DNA of 64,000 nucleotides from an uncultured Eubacteriales bacterium (GCA_934502885.1 CAKSUT010000011.1:22096-86095), one strand, 5' to 3'. Positions 24,734 to 33,866 are shown, counted from the stretch's first letter. Notes: generated by a model not told the origin, from the sequence alone. A program made the numbers and translations.

Positions 24734-25684
24734 TTATGGTTGTTTGATTATCTTTCCAAGAAAGTTTTTCCCGTTTGCGTATATTATTTTTTCTATCACA
24801 CCGTCACAGACGCGGTGCTTCGCGAGTCTTTCGGCTATCGCCGACACCTTGGATACATCCTCGAGTCCCGGTGACGCCGCCGTTCCGTCAAAGTCAAAGC
24901 CGAGACAGACGTTGTCCTCGCCGCCGAGGGAGAGGAAGTGCTCTATGTGGGAGCATACCTCGTCAATAAAAAGGTCACCGTCGGTCGGCATTTTTTCGGC
25001 GTACTTTGCCGAAATATGCTTTGCGCACGAGCTTACTCCGACGACTCCGCCGAGCTTTTCGATCATGCCGAATTGCAGGTCGGTGAGGTTTCTCTCATGC
25101 GCACAGATGCGCTTTGAGTTTGAGTGAGAAGCAAGTACGGTTATCGGCTCTTTTGACGCCGAGACGATGTTCACCGTGTCCCAAAAGCTCTTTTCCGACA
25201 TATGCGACACATCGACCGCAATGCCGAGTCTGCCGCATTCCGCGACAAGCAGCTTCCCGAAATCGGTAAGCCCTTTGTCGGTGTCGTAGGCTCCGCCGAC
25301 CTCGTCCGCGCCCCTCCACACCGGAGTCAGAATCTTCACGCCGTACTGCGCAAGCACCGAAAGTCTCGCCATATCGCCGCCGAGAAGCTTTGCGCCCTCG
25401 ACAGCCGGTATGAAGGTGAATCTTTCCGCAAAGGCTTCGCCGTTTTGACGGAGCTTTTCCGCGGCATTTTCGGTCTCGTGACCGAGGTATTCAAACATAC
25501 GGAAAAAGCCGTCGTAACATTCGTCGGGAGCTTTTTCGCTGTCCGACCAGAACGCCATGACCTGTGTGACCTTTTCGTATTCCGCGCACTTTCCGACTGT
25601 AAAACAAGTGTCTCCGTCAAAAAGCGAGGTTCGCCGCGCGTAAATCTCAAACGGCGTGTCGCAGTGCATATCCGTAAGCTTCAT
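24734..25684 (-). CDS. Membrane dipeptidase, peptidase family M19
   Basis: This 316-residue protein matches renal-dipeptidase-type M19 enzymes, which cleave dipeptides, often with a D-residue, using two zinc ions. Seen are MHCDTP (HxD, residues 6-8), FIPAVEGAKLL with the bridging Glu, VSHMSEKSFWD and ASHSNSKRICAHERNLTD with metal His residues. The start is placed at the ATG at 25684, where homology begins and GGAG lies 11 bases upstream; the longer frame overlaps yraN. It has no signal peptide, so it would act in the cytoplasm, possibly in peptidoglycan peptide turnover. Confidence 0.9.
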   Translation of the reverse strand: MKLTDMHCDTPFEIYARRTSLFDGDTCFTVGKCAEYEKVTQVMAFWSDSEKAPDECYDGFFRMFEYLGHETENAAEKLRQNGEAFAERFTFIPAVEGAKLLGGDMARLSVLAQYGVKILTPVWRGADEVGGAYDTDKGLTDFGKLLVAECGRLGIAVDVSHMSEKSFWDTVNIVSASKEPITVLASHSNSKRICAHERNLTDLQFGMIEKLGGVVGVSSCAKHISAKYAEKMPTDGDLFIDEVCSHIEHFLSLGGEDNVCLGFDFDGTAASPGLEDVSKVSAIAERLAKHRVCDGVIEKIIYANGKNFLGKIIKQP

Positions 25685-25731
25685 GGTTCTGTCATCTCCG
25701 CCGCACACCGTTTTTCGGTGCGCCTTTGAGG

Positions 25732-26136
25732 TTAAAAACGCCGCGCTCTTTTCGGGAGCGTGCCGAGTCTCTTTATGTGCCGCGTCACGCAAAAGCCGCC
25801 CGCGCCGTCTTCGGTTACGGCAATGACGTCGATGCGCATTTTCTTTCCGGAAAGGGAGGCGGCGTCTTTGCTTTTCATGTAGCTTTCGGCGCATTTCTTT
25901 ATGCGTGAAACCTTTTCGCGCGTCACTGCGGCAAGTGCGTCGGCAAGCGGTGAATCGCCGCTTCGCTTCTTTACCTCTGTAAACACAATATATTCGCCGT
26001 CCGCCGAAATGATGTCAACCTCGCCTCCGCGTACCGTGAAGTTGCGGCAGAGTATTTCGTGACCGAGACCGGAAAGATACTCCGCGGCGAAGTCCTCGGC
26101 GAGTGCGCCGTCGCGGCGGTTTTCCGCGCTTTTCAC
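25732..26136 (-). CDS. yraN: YraN-family (UPF0102) nuclease-fold protein
   Basis: This 134-residue protein has the Holliday-junction-resolvase-like fold signature of UPF0102: GALAEDFAAEYL at the start, GGEVDIISADG with the acidic residues and FTEVKKRSG. The role in vivo is not settled. The start is a GTG at 26136 whose bases overlap the rnhB stop (GTGA), with AAGGA nine bases upstream; this tight coupling to rnhB is a common arrangement. Confidence 0.9.
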   Translation of the reverse strand: MKSAENRRDGALAEDFAAEYLSGLGHEILCRNFTVRGGEVDIISADGEYIVFTEVKKRSGDSPLADALAAVTREKVSRIKKCAESYMKSKDAASLSGKKMRIDVIAVTEDGAGGFCVTRHIKRLGTLPKRARRF

Positions 26137-26780
26137 TTTGCGCCGTCCTTTTCGGCAAAGTGCTTTTTGAAAAAGCTCTTTCTGTGTTCGGGACACAGAC
26201 CGTACTTGTCCACTGCCGCATAGTGCGCAGACGTTCCGTAGCCTTTGTGTTTTTCAAAGCCGTACTCGGGATACAGCGCGGCAAGCGTTTCGACGCAGTA
26301 CCTGTCCCTTTCGGTTTTTGCGAGTATCGATGCCGCCGCTATCGAGGGAGAAATCGCGTCTCCGCCGATAACCGCGCGTGCGGCGACTCCCACTTTGTCG
26401 AAGCCGCGGTTTATGTTGCCGTCGATGAGCGCGTGAGTCGCTTTCACGGGCAAGCCCTCTATCGCGCGCCGCATTGCGTGGAGCGTCGCGGCGAGTATGT
26501 TTGTGCTTTCTATTTCGTCAGCCTCGGAAAAGGCGACCGAGTAAGCGACAGCCTCGCGGCGTATCCTTTCCGCGAGAATATCGCGCTTTTTCGGAGAGAG
26601 CTTCTTTGAGTCATCTATGAGCGACATAAGCTCCTCCGCACCGTGACGTGGAAAGATCACCGCCGCGGCATAGACACGACCGGCAAGCGGTCCTCTTCCT
26701 GCTTCGTCCACGCCGCATATGACGGCGTTCTCGTCTTCGGAGAGAATCGTATCTTCGTATTCAAACGATAAATTGTTCAT
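26133..26780 (-). CDS. rnhB: Ribonuclease HII
   Basis: RNase HII removes single ribonucleotides and RNA of RNA:DNA hybrids. This 215-residue protein has VDEAGRGPLAG (Asp, Glu), IDDSKKLSPKKR, HALIDGN and SIAAASILAKTERDR, the full catalytic set. AAGGATAACGCT precedes the ATG at 26780, 13 bases after rbgA, matching the ylqF-rnhB order of Bacillus. Confidence 0.97.
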   Translation of the reverse strand: MNNLSFEYEDTILSEDENAVICGVDEAGRGPLAGRVYAAAVIFPRHGAEELMSLIDDSKKLSPKKRDILAERIRREAVAYSVAFSEADEIESTNILAATLHAMRRAIEGLPVKATHALIDGNINRGFDKVGVAARAVIGGDAISPSIAAASILAKTERDRYCVETLAALYPEYGFEKHKGYGTSAHYAAVDKYGLCPEHRKSFFKKHFAEKDGAK

Positions 26781-26793
26781 AGCGTTATCCTTA

Positions 26794-27825
26794 TTATACT
26801 TTCGGTCTTTCAAGCGTAATCCGACCGATTTTTCCGTCCCGGAACTCATCAAGAAGCATGACCGCCGTGCGGAGAGTATCGACTTCGCCTCCCGAAACGA
26901 GAAAGCCTCTCTTTCGTCCTATCATCTCGAAAACCTCGTAGTGCATACGACCCTCAAGGTCGGACGGTTCGAGTCCGTAGCGTTCGCAGAGAAGCTCCGG
27001 GTAGAGCGTCATGAGCTTTTCACAGAGAAGCACCGCAACCTCCTCTCGGTCGAGTATGTCGTCTCTTATGGCTCCCGTGAACGCAAGGCAAAGTCCCGTC
27101 TCTTCGTCGTCGAACTTCGGCCAGAGTATGCCGGGAGTGTCGAGAAGCTCTATGCTGTCCTTGACGGTTATCCACTTGTTTTCACGTGTCACGCCCGGTC
27201 TGTCCTCCGCTTTCGCCTTGACTCTGCCGCAGAGCTTGTTGACAAGCGTTGATTTTCCGCAGTTGGTGACGCCGAGAATCATCGCTCTCGGCAGTCTGCC
27301 GACCATGCCGCGGCTTTCAAAGCGTGCAAGCTTTTCGGCAAGTATCTCCCTCACCGCAGGCACTATATCCGATATTCCCTGACCCGTCATGCAGTCGGTA
27401 AAGACGACGGTCTCGCCGTTTTTCTTCATCCTTTCGCGCCATGCGTCGCTCACTCTCGGGTCTGCGAGTGAAGTTTTGTTCATCACGAGTATTCTCGGTT
27501 TTCCGGCAAGGAGCGAATCTATTCCGGGGTTGCGGCTCGACGCCGGTATGCGCGCGTCGCAAAGCTCTATTGCAATGTCAACAAGACTCAGTGCTTCGGT
27601 TATCTCGCGCCTTGCTTTCGCCATGTGACCCGGATACCACTGTATTATTTTCGATATGCGCCGCTCCTTGGGCTGTGCGTCGGCGGATTTTGCGCTTTTC
27701 TTCGCCGCATTTGCACGCCGTGAGGGCACACCTTTTCCGTAAGATTTTGCACCGTAGGGCTTGCCGCCGGTATTCGTACCGCGGCGTGCGCCGCCCTTGC
27801 CTGTGCGATTTCTGTTTTCGGGCAT
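26794..27825 (-). CDS. rbgA: Ribosome biogenesis GTPase A
   Basis: RbgA (YlqF) is a circularly permuted GTPase needed for late assembly of the 50S subunit. This 343-residue copy has IQWYPGHMAKAR (61-72), the permuted G4 at 115-119, G1 GVTNCGKST (185-193), DRPGVTRE (208-215) and G3 DTPG (229-232), then the C-terminal domain. Two oddities: a basic, Gly/Lys/Arg-rich N-terminal extension of about 57 residues, absent from standard RbgA, and NKTS where the guanine-specificity motif NKxD is expected. It lies between lepB and rnhB. Confidence 0.94.
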   Translation of the reverse strand: MPENRNRTGKGGARRGTNTGGKPYGAKSYGKGVPSRRANAAKKSAKSADAQPKERRISKIIQWYPGHMAKARREITEALSLVDIAIELCDARIPASSRNPGIDSLLAGKPRILVMNKTSLADPRVSDAWRERMKKNGETVVFTDCMTGQGISDIVPAVREILAEKLARFESRGMVGRLPRAMILGVTNCGKSTLVNKLCGRVKAKAEDRPGVTRENKWITVKDSIELLDTPGILWPKFDDEETGLCLAFTGAIRDDILDREEVAVLLCEKLMTLYPELLCERYGLEPSDLEGRMHYEVFEMIGRKRGFLVSGGEVDTLRTAVMLLDEFRDGKIGRITLERPKV

Positions 27826-27867
27826 AAATTTTCCCTTTCGTTTATGTCAAAAAGCTTTGCTGTGCGG

Positions 27868-28458
27868 TTATTCTATTTTGCCGAATCCGGAGAAGGGGAA
27901 CAGTCTGAAGTACACCTTTCCGAGGCAGTTTCTTTCGTCAACCGCGCCGAAGAAGCGGCTGTCTGTCGAGTGGTTGCGGTTGTCTCCCATTACGAACATC
28001 TCGCCCTCGCCGACCGTGTAAGGGTAAACGACGTTTGTTCCCTCGCCGGTCATGCGGACGCCCTCTTCAAGGTTTGCATACGGCTCGTCGAGAGCTTCGC
28101 CGTTTACGTAAACCGTCCATGTTTCAAAGTCTATGTCAACTATGTCTCCCTCGGTTGCGATTACGCGCTTGACGAGAGCTTCGTCGCCGAAGCTGTCGGT
28201 GCGGAGAATTACGACGTCTCCCTTTGTCGGCTCGTAGAAGAGTCCCGAGACGAAAATTCTGTCGTGGTGGTGAAGCGTCTCTCTCATGGAGTTGCCGTCA
28301 ACCGTAACAACACGGAAGAAAAGCGTGAATATGAGCATCACGAGGCAGATTGCCGCCATAAAGACCTCAAGCCACTCATGCGTGCTTCTAACAAGCTTCT
28401 CCGATGCAGGCATATTTTCCTCGGGGGTGGTACGGGTTGCGTTTTCGTTGTTGTCCAT
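27868..28458 (-). CDS. lepB: Signal peptidase I
   Basis: LepB cleaves signal peptides of exported proteins outside the membrane. This 196-residue, Gram-positive-type protein has one membrane segment (about residues 30-50), the catalytic Ser in VDGNSMRETL, the Lys in ALVKRVIATEGD and MGDNRNHSTDSR. AGGAGGGACATACA precedes the ATG. It opens the lepB-rbgA-rnhB-yraN-dipeptidase-thrC run. Confidence 0.96.
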   Translation of the reverse strand: MDNNENATRTTPEENMPASEKLVRSTHEWLEVFMAAICLVMLIFTLFFRVVTVDGNSMRETLHHHDRIFVSGLFYEPTKGDVVILRTDSFGDEALVKRVIATEGDIVDIDFETWTVYVNGEALDEPYANLEEGVRMTGEGTNVVYPYTVGEGEMFVMGDNRNHSTDSRFFGAVDERNCLGKVYFRLFPFSGFGKIE

Positions 28459-28621
28459 TGTATGTCCCTCCTGTCAAAAATACGGGGTGTAAAGCGATAA
28501 ATATAGCGATTATGTGCCGAAAGTACGGCAGGGTACAAATACCCAATCTGTATCTCTTTATTGTACACTGTAATTGTGTCGAATTTACAGTCATTTTTTA
28601 AACATAGCTATGCAAAAAGTA

Positions 28622-28654
28622 AAACCCCGAGCCGCAGGAAACGGTTCGGGGTTT
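28622..28654 (-). terminator. Terminator of the TRAP transporter operon
   Basis: A 13-base stem with one wobble pair (28622-28634 with 28642-28654) ends in TTTT and then ACTTTTT on the minus strand, 16 bases after the permease stop. Confidence 0.9.
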
Positions 28655-28669
28655 CGGAGGTCTGTTTGA

Positions 28670-30850
28670 TTACGCAATTGTCACGCCGTCTGCGATGTCT
28701 GCGTCGTCGCGGCTCTTCATGATAATCTGGAAGATTGTCACCGTACCGACGAGAATAGTTCCCACGATGTCTGAGACCGTACCGGGATAAATCATGAGAA
28801 GACCGCCGACTATAACGGGGAGTATTTCGTATATCTTCATCCTCCTGAGCATATAGCCTTCAAGACCTGCCGAGAGGGCGAAGATACCGATAAGGGACGT
28901 TACGATTATGAGAGCGATGTCGGAGGCTGTTGCACCGATGAAGAGCATCTTCGGATTGAACGCGAAGACGTATGGGATGATAAACGCCGTCACGGCAAGC
29001 TTTGTTGCGATAACGCCCGTCTTAAACGGATTGGAATTCGCAATGGCGCTTCCGGCATACGCCGCAAGAGCGACGGGAGGCGTGATGTCCGCAACGATAC
29101 CGAAGTAGAACACGAACATATGCGCCGCAAGCATCGGAAGACCCATCTTGATAAGAATGGGTGCGGTGATTGTCGCCATGATGAGGTAGTTCGCCGTTGT
29201 GGGAACGCCCATTCCGAGAACGATGCAGGTTGCCATGGTGAGGAAGAGCGCGAGGAAGAGGTTGTTGTGCGCGATAGGCACGATAACGCTGATAAGCGTA
29301 GAGCCGAGGCTCGTTATAGTAACGACTCCGGCAACGATACCGGCAAGACCGCACGCAAGAGACACGCCCATGGTGTTTCTCATACCGGATTCGAGAGCTT
29401 CAAGGGATATTCTTCCCGATTCTCTTGTCTCGTTTCCGAAGAAAGAGCAGACTATGTAAATAAGACCTGCGAGAATAGCGGCATTCTCCATCTTCATTTT
29501 CGCAAGGCAGATAAAGATTATAAACGCCGCGACGGGGATAATGAGAAGACAGATATCGACGATGTCCGACTTCGAGTCCGGATCTGTTTTCTTCTTAAGA
29601 TTGCCGATAAGCTTTACAACGTCCGTGACAAGCATGAGCACCATTGTCGTGAGGATTGCCATGCACGCCGACTGAGCCGGAGTGCGGTTGAAGGACATGA
29701 GCACGACAAGAACGACTATCGGGAGGAAGAGGTAGCCCTTGCGGAAGAAGAGTCTGAAGAAATTCGGGATGCTGTCCTTGGGAAGACCCTTGAGTCCGAG
29801 CTTCTTTGCCTCGAAGTGTATCATCATGAAGATACACGTGAAGTAAAGGATAGCCGGGAGTATTGCGGAAACCGCGATTGTGACGTAGGGAAGGCTCGTA
29901 ATTTCACTCATGAGGAACGCCGCCGCGCCCATGATGGGAGGCATTATCTGACCGCCCGTTGACGCCGCCGCTTCGACTGCCGCCGCAAACTCGGGCTTGT
30001 AGCCTATGCTCTTCATGACGGGAATGGTTACGCTTCCGCTTCCGACGGTGTTGGCAACCGAGCTTCCGGAGTACATACCCTCGAGTGCCGAGGAAATGAC
30101 CGCAACCTTTGCGGGACCGCCGGAAGCGTATCCGGCGACGGAGTTCGCAAGGTCAACGAAGAATCCGCCTATACCGGTCTTTTCGAGGAAAGAGCCGAGT
30201 ATTATGAAGAACACGATGAACGTCGAGCAGACGTTGAGAGGCGTCCCGGGGATACCGTTGGTTGTGTAGAAGAGATTGTAGATTATCGATTGGGGAGTTT
30301 TTCCGTACCAAAGCGCGTACACGATAAAGCCGCCGGCAACGAAAAGTATCGGAAGTCCGACCGCTCTGCGGCAAAGCTCGAACAGGAGGACTATTCCGAT
30401 GACAGCCATGACCTTGTCGAGGTTGTTTATCGCCGCCGCACGGTTTGTTACCGCACGGAAATTAAGCGCGTAGTAAAAATACGGAGCCGCTCCTGCCACG
30501 GCAAACACGAAGTCGTACCACGGCACGAAGTTGTGAAGCTTGGTCTGCTTCTTGTAAAGCGGATATATAAGAAATCCCAAAAAGATGATAATGCCCAAAA
30601 ACGCTGACATTCTCGCCTGGTCGGGGAGGGTTACGAAACGTGTGCCGAAAACGAACACGGTAAACGCGAGAAAAGCAAGCTTTATGAGCTTTACCGGCAA
30701 ACCGCTGAACTGACGTGTGTTCGACTCACGGTCGAATTCCGCCATAAGCTCGTCGGCACTCTTCACCGCCGCGCCGTCGTCCGCGATATGCGCACTCATC
30801 TGAGCGTTCGCAACCGGAGAGGTGTCTCTTTTCTTCTCGGACTCTGACAA
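28670..30850 (-). CDS. TRAP transporter permease, fused DctQM (TAXI type)
   Basis: This 726-residue membrane protein is the fused small and large permease of a TAXI-class tripartite transporter, which takes up acids such as glutamate with an ion gradient. It has about 16-18 predicted helices, with conserved SGSSVANTVGSGSVTIP and EAAASTGGQIMPPIMGAAAF near residues 260-300 and GMGVPTTANYLIMA later. An acidic cytoplasmic N-terminus of about 50 residues precedes the first helix. The start is TTG at 30850 behind AAGGAGGAAATAACA. It follows the DUF1850 gene by 18 bases. Confidence 0.95.
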   Translation of the reverse strand: MSESEKKRDTSPVANAQMSAHIADDGAAVKSADELMAEFDRESNTRQFSGLPVKLIKLAFLAFTVFVFGTRFVTLPDQARMSAFLGIIIFLGFLIYPLYKKQTKLHNFVPWYDFVFAVAGAAPYFYYALNFRAVTNRAAAINNLDKVMAVIGIVLLFELCRRAVGLPILFVAGGFIVYALWYGKTPQSIIYNLFYTTNGIPGTPLNVCSTFIVFFIILGSFLEKTGIGGFFVDLANSVAGYASGGPAKVAVISSALEGMYSGSSVANTVGSGSVTIPVMKSIGYKPEFAAAVEAAASTGGQIMPPIMGAAAFLMSEITSLPYVTIAVSAILPAILYFTCIFMMIHFEAKKLGLKGLPKDSIPNFFRLFFRKGYLFLPIVVLVVLMSFNRTPAQSACMAILTTMVLMLVTDVVKLIGNLKKKTDPDSKSDIVDICLLIIPVAAFIIFICLAKMKMENAAILAGLIYIVCSFFGNETRESGRISLEALESGMRNTMGVSLACGLAGIVAGVVTITSLGSTLISVIVPIAHNNLFLALFLTMATCIVLGMGVPTTANYLIMATITAPILIKMGLPMLAAHMFVFYFGIVADITPPVALAAYAGSAIANSNPFKTGVIATKLAVTAFIIPYVFAFNPKMLFIGATASDIALIIVTSLIGIFALSAGLEGYMLRRMKIYEILPVIVGGLLMIYPGTVSDIVGTILVGTVTIFQIIMKSRDDADIADGVTIA

Positions 30851-30868
30851 TGTTATTTCCTCCTTGTA

Positions 30869-31414
30869 TCAATTTTCTTCGTCGTCCCTTTGAAGCCGCC
30901 ACTTCGGCTTTTTGAGGGCTATGGCAATGTGCGCGTTTTTGCCGCACATCTGCGTGAGACTGTATTCTCTGCCGCGTATCTTTAAAACATGGTCATATAC
31001 GGTTCCGACTATGTATTTAACCTCGGGAAAAACAGTGCCGAAGCCGGATACGATCATGTTGCCGTCATCGTCGTAGGAAAGGGTCTGCCCTTCTTCAAGA
31101 GTACTTTGCACGCCTGCACCGAAGGCCGAGTAGATCGTTTTGTCGGCGATAATCTTCTCATCGTGTATGACAAAACAGTCCGTCACGGGGCTTTTGTTGA
31201 CCGAATGTACAAAGGATACCGAAAACTCCGTACCCTCGGGTGCGTCGAAAGCGCGGTAAACCTTGCCGGTCTCGGTGTTGTATATTTCAATGCTCGCCGG
31301 AAGGGATTCGCGGTAGAGTGCCAAAATCATCATCAAAAGCAAAACCGCGACCGCAAGAGCCGCCGCGGCACTTTTTTTGCTTTTGAATGTGAAATTCTTC
31401 AGCTTACTCAGCAA
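30869..31414 (-). CDS. DUF1850 protein linked to TAXI-TRAP transporters
   Basis: This 181-residue protein has one N-terminal membrane anchor (about 17-34) and an outside domain with FVHSVNKSPVTDCFVI, the HSV-SP-E/D pattern of DUF1850. This family is repeatedly found beside TAXI-TRAP genes and probably helps their assembly or binding, though no role is proved. The TTG at 31414 overlaps the end of the binding-protein gene by 11 bases, implying coupled translation, with AAGGAA upstream. Confidence 0.85.
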   Translation of the reverse strand: MLSKLKNFTFKSKKSAAAALAVAVLLLMMILALYRESLPASIEIYNTETGKVYRAFDAPEGTEFSVSFVHSVNKSPVTDCFVIHDEKIIADKTIYSAFGAGVQSTLEEGQTLSYDDDGNMIVSGFGTVFPEVKYIVGTVYDHVLKIRGREYSLTQMCGKNAHIAIALKKPKWRLQRDDEEN

Positions 31415-32372
31415 TTACGCCGATTTCCTTGAAGTACTTTGCAGCGCCTGCGTGCATGGGCACTACGGAGGGGATACCGTCAACAGCCTTTGCGCTGTCA
31501 AGCTCTTCGCCCTTTTTGTAAGCGACGGCTATTTCGTCCTTGTTCTCGAAGATAGCCTTTGTGATGTTGTAAACGGTGTCCTCGGAGAGGTCGTTGTCAA
31601 CAATGTATGTAGCCATAACGGCAACCGTCTTTACTTCCTCGGTTACACCCTTGTAGGTGTCTGCCGGAATGGACTGACGGGTGTAGAACTCGTACTGAGA
31701 GGAAAGCTCCTCAAACTTGTCGTCGTCAATGGGAACGATAGTGAGCTCCGAATTCATCGCAAGGTCGGAGATAGCATTTGTGGGGATACCCGCAACGCAG
31801 AAGAAAGCGTCGATCTTTTCGTCCTTGAGAGCGTCTGCGGACGGACCGAAGCCGAGGTTCTGCTTGTTGATGTCCTTGTCGATGTCAATGCCGTATGCCG
31901 CGAGGATCTGCTTTGCGTTGAACTCAACGCCGCTGCCTGCGTCGCCTACGGATACGCGCTTGCCCGCAAGGTCTGCGACGGAGGTGATGCCGCTTTCCTT
32001 GGAGGCTATGATCTGGCAGATTTCGGGGTAAAGGGTAGCGACTGCGGAGAAGTCCTTTATCTCGGTGCCATCAAAGAGGTCTGTGCCGGTGTAAGCGTAG
32101 TACATAACGTCGTTCTGAACGATAGCCATGTTAGCTTCGCCTATCTGGATAAGCTGAATGTTCGCCTTGGAGGCGCCTGTGGACTGAACGTCAAACTTTA
32201 TGCCGGTCTTGTTCTGAAGGATCTGACCCATTGCCATGCAGTAGCCGTAATATGTACCTGTGTTGCCTCCGGTTGCGAGAACGATCTTTTCGCCGCTCTT
32301 GTTTCCGCAGGATGCGAGAAATACTGTTGCTGTTGTGAGAAGCGCGAGAATAAGCGCAATACTCTTTTTCAT
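31404..32372 (-). CDS. TAXI-family TRAP transporter solute-binding lipoprotein
   Basis: This 322-residue protein has a lipoprotein signal with LASC lipobox (cleavage before Cys22), then the TAXI binding domain with LATGGNTGTYYGYCMAMGQIL and AGSGVEFNAKQILAAYGI. It captures the solute outside and hands it to the permease. GGAGGAAAAATC before the ATG at 32372 sets the start. It is the first gene of the binding protein-DUF1850-permease operon with a perfect promoter. Glutamate-like or other small acids are plausible substrates. Confidence 0.95.
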   Translation of the reverse strand: MKKSIALILALLTTATVFLASCGNKSGEKIVLATGGNTGTYYGYCMAMGQILQNKTGIKFDVQSTGASKANIQLIQIGEANMAIVQNDVMYYAYTGTDLFDGTEIKDFSAVATLYPEICQIIASKESGITSVADLAGKRVSVGDAGSGVEFNAKQILAAYGIDIDKDINKQNLGFGPSADALKDEKIDAFFCVAGIPTNAISDLAMNSELTIVPIDDDKFEELSSQYEFYTRQSIPADTYKGVTEEVKTVAVMATYIVDNDLSEDTVYNITKAIFENKDEIAVAYKKGEELDSAKAVDGIPSVVPMHAGAAKYFKEIGVIAE

Positions 32373-32427
32373 GATTTTTCCTCCAATGAATAAATTTTGA
32401 GTAACAAAAAATTTTTGCCTTGTACCT

Positions 32428-32456
32428 ATTATATCAAACCTGAAAGCATTTGTCAA
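32428..32456 (-). promoter_or_regulatory. Consensus promoter of the TAXI-TRAP operon
   Basis: On the minus strand perfect TTGACA and TATAAT boxes are 17 bases apart, 55 bases before the lipoprotein start. Confidence 0.88.
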
Positions 32457-32555
32457 GTATTATGCAGAAAAAATGCTAATCTTAACGAAAAAATAACACG
32501 TGTTAAGAAAATATGCAGAAATTTCATCTGCCTATGCAAAAAAGAAACAAAATAA

Positions 32556-32580
32556 CGCTCCGCGGACGATGTGCGGAGCG
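32556..32580 (-). terminator. Terminator after the mutarotase gene
   Basis: An 8 bp perfect stem of CGCTCCGC with GCGGAGCG is followed on the minus strand by TTATTTTG. Confidence 0.75.
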
Positions 32581-32615
32581 CAAAACGCATATATTGCGTA
32601 AAAAAGGCGGACGGT

Positions 32616-32933
32616 TCAGTCAAGCTCGAACACTTTGGCAAGCTTCGGCTGTGCGCCGGTTTCGGGGTCGGGAACCATGATGAGGATATCCTTCATGTAT
32701 TCGTCCCATTTTTTCACGACCTCGCTCTCAGCCTGAACCTTTGCGGCGTATTCCGCGCCGTACTCGCACTCGTAGTAGCCGAAAAGCTCCGTTCCGACAT
32801 TCCATATCGTGTAGTTTTTAATTCCGGCGCTCTTAAGCACCTCTTTCATTTCGTCCCAGATTGCGTCGTGACGTCTCTTGTACTCTTCGAGGCTTCCCTC
32901 TTTTATGTTGGCTTTCCAAGCATATTTTTCCAT
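32616..32933 (-). CDS. rhaM: L-rhamnose mutarotase
   Basis: This 105-residue protein matches the RhaM/RhaU family (ferredoxin-like dimer), which interconverts the alpha and beta anomers of L-rhamnose before isomerisation. Seen are YAWKANIKEGSLEEYKRRHDAIWDEM with the catalytic His, IKNYTIW and GYYECEY. It starts 20 bases after an AraC regulator gene on the same strand and they likely share a message. Its presence beside the divergent sugar operon suggests that a 6-deoxy sugar is the operon substrate. Confidence 0.9.
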   Translation of the reverse strand: MEKYAWKANIKEGSLEEYKRRHDAIWDEMKEVLKSAGIKNYTIWNVGTELFGYYECEYGAEYAAKVQAESEVVKKWDEYMKDILIMVPDPETGAQPKLAKVFELD

Positions 32934-32953
32934 GTCGATGTTCCTTCCTTACT

Positions 32954-33814
32954 CTAAATGTCGATATCTTTTCTTACGCGCGCCCTGAATTCGCTCGGCG
33001 AAAAACCCGTTTCTCTCTTGAACGCCTTGCTGAAATAGAACGGATCGGCAAAGCCGACGCTCTTCGCTATGTCGAGAATTTTGGCGTTTGTATTGGTGAG
33101 AAGAAACTTTGCGTGACCTATCCGCAGCTCCGTAAGATACCTGTGCGGAGAAACGGACATTTTCTGAGTGAATACGTGCGAATACCGCGAAACGCTCATG
33201 CTGCACATCTTCGCATAGTGTTCTATTCCCGTGTTTGCGGCAAAGTTGGTTTTCATTTCATCGACGGCGATTCCTATATCGGAGCCGCTCGAATAAGCCT
33301 CGCGCTCCGCATTTTCGTCGATTTTGCGCTTTAGGTGCGTCAGAAACCGAAGCAAATACGAATTGCACATATTTTTCCAGCCGGTTTTCTTGAACTGAAG
33401 CTCCTTGATGATTTTCTCGGCGCAGTGCCTGAAATTGCCGGTGTCGGAGACCTCGTAGACCGTGAAGGCTTCTATGCTGAAGGTGCGCAGAATTTCGCCG
33501 GCGAATATCCCCGTGAAATGCACCCACACGGCGTTGACGGGGTCGGAGAAGCGGTAGTCGTTCTCGACGTGCGGCGGTATCAGTATAAAGCTGTTCCGAC
33601 CGACCTCGAGAGTTTCGCCGAAGTGATTTAAGGAAAGATAGCCGTCTATTATGAGGATTATCTGAAAATCCTTTCTTCCGTCGGGACGGTAAGTTCTCGA
33701 TTCTTCGGAGATATTCTCGAAAATGCCGCAGCAGTTCACCTGAAGATAGTCGTTGCTCGCAAGATTGTTGTTGAGCGTTACCCTGTCGTTTATGCCGCCG
33801 ACCGTTATAGCCAT
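32954..33814 (-). CDS. AraC-family regulator of the sugar operon
   Basis: This 286-residue regulator has an AraC-type arabinose-binding cupin half (IILIIDGYLSLNHFGETLEVGRNSF, residues about 50-75) and a C-terminal double helix-turn-helix from about residue 185, with AKMCSMSVSRYSHVFTQK and AKSVGFADPFYFSKAFKRETG. The ATG at 33814 has GAGGTG at six bases and is preferred over a GTG three codons upstream. It lies divergent from the ten-gene operon with about 170 bases between them and before the rhamnose mutarotase, so it likely senses that sugar and activates the operon. Confidence 0.9.
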   Translation of the reverse strand: MAITVGGINDRVTLNNNLASNDYLQVNCCGIFENISEESRTYRPDGRKDFQIILIIDGYLSLNHFGETLEVGRNSFILIPPHVENDYRFSDPVNAVWVHFTGIFAGEILRTFSIEAFTVYEVSDTGNFRHCAEKIIKELQFKKTGWKNMCNSYLLRFLTHLKRKIDENAEREAYSSGSDIGIAVDEMKTNFAANTGIEHYAKMCSMSVSRYSHVFTQKMSVSPHRYLTELRIGHAKFLLTNTNAKILDIAKSVGFADPFYFSKAFKRETGFSPSEFRARVRKDIDI

Positions 33815-33837
33815 TTGTTTCACCTCACCCTATTGTA

Positions 33838-33866
33838 ATTATACATAAGACATTACCTATTGTCAA
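33838..33866 (-). promoter_or_regulatory. Consensus promoter of the araC-rhaM unit
   Basis: On the minus strand perfect TTGACA and TATAAT boxes are 17 bases apart. By contrast no good promoter is visible on the plus strand before the divergent operon, which fits activator-dependent transcription there. Confidence 0.88.
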
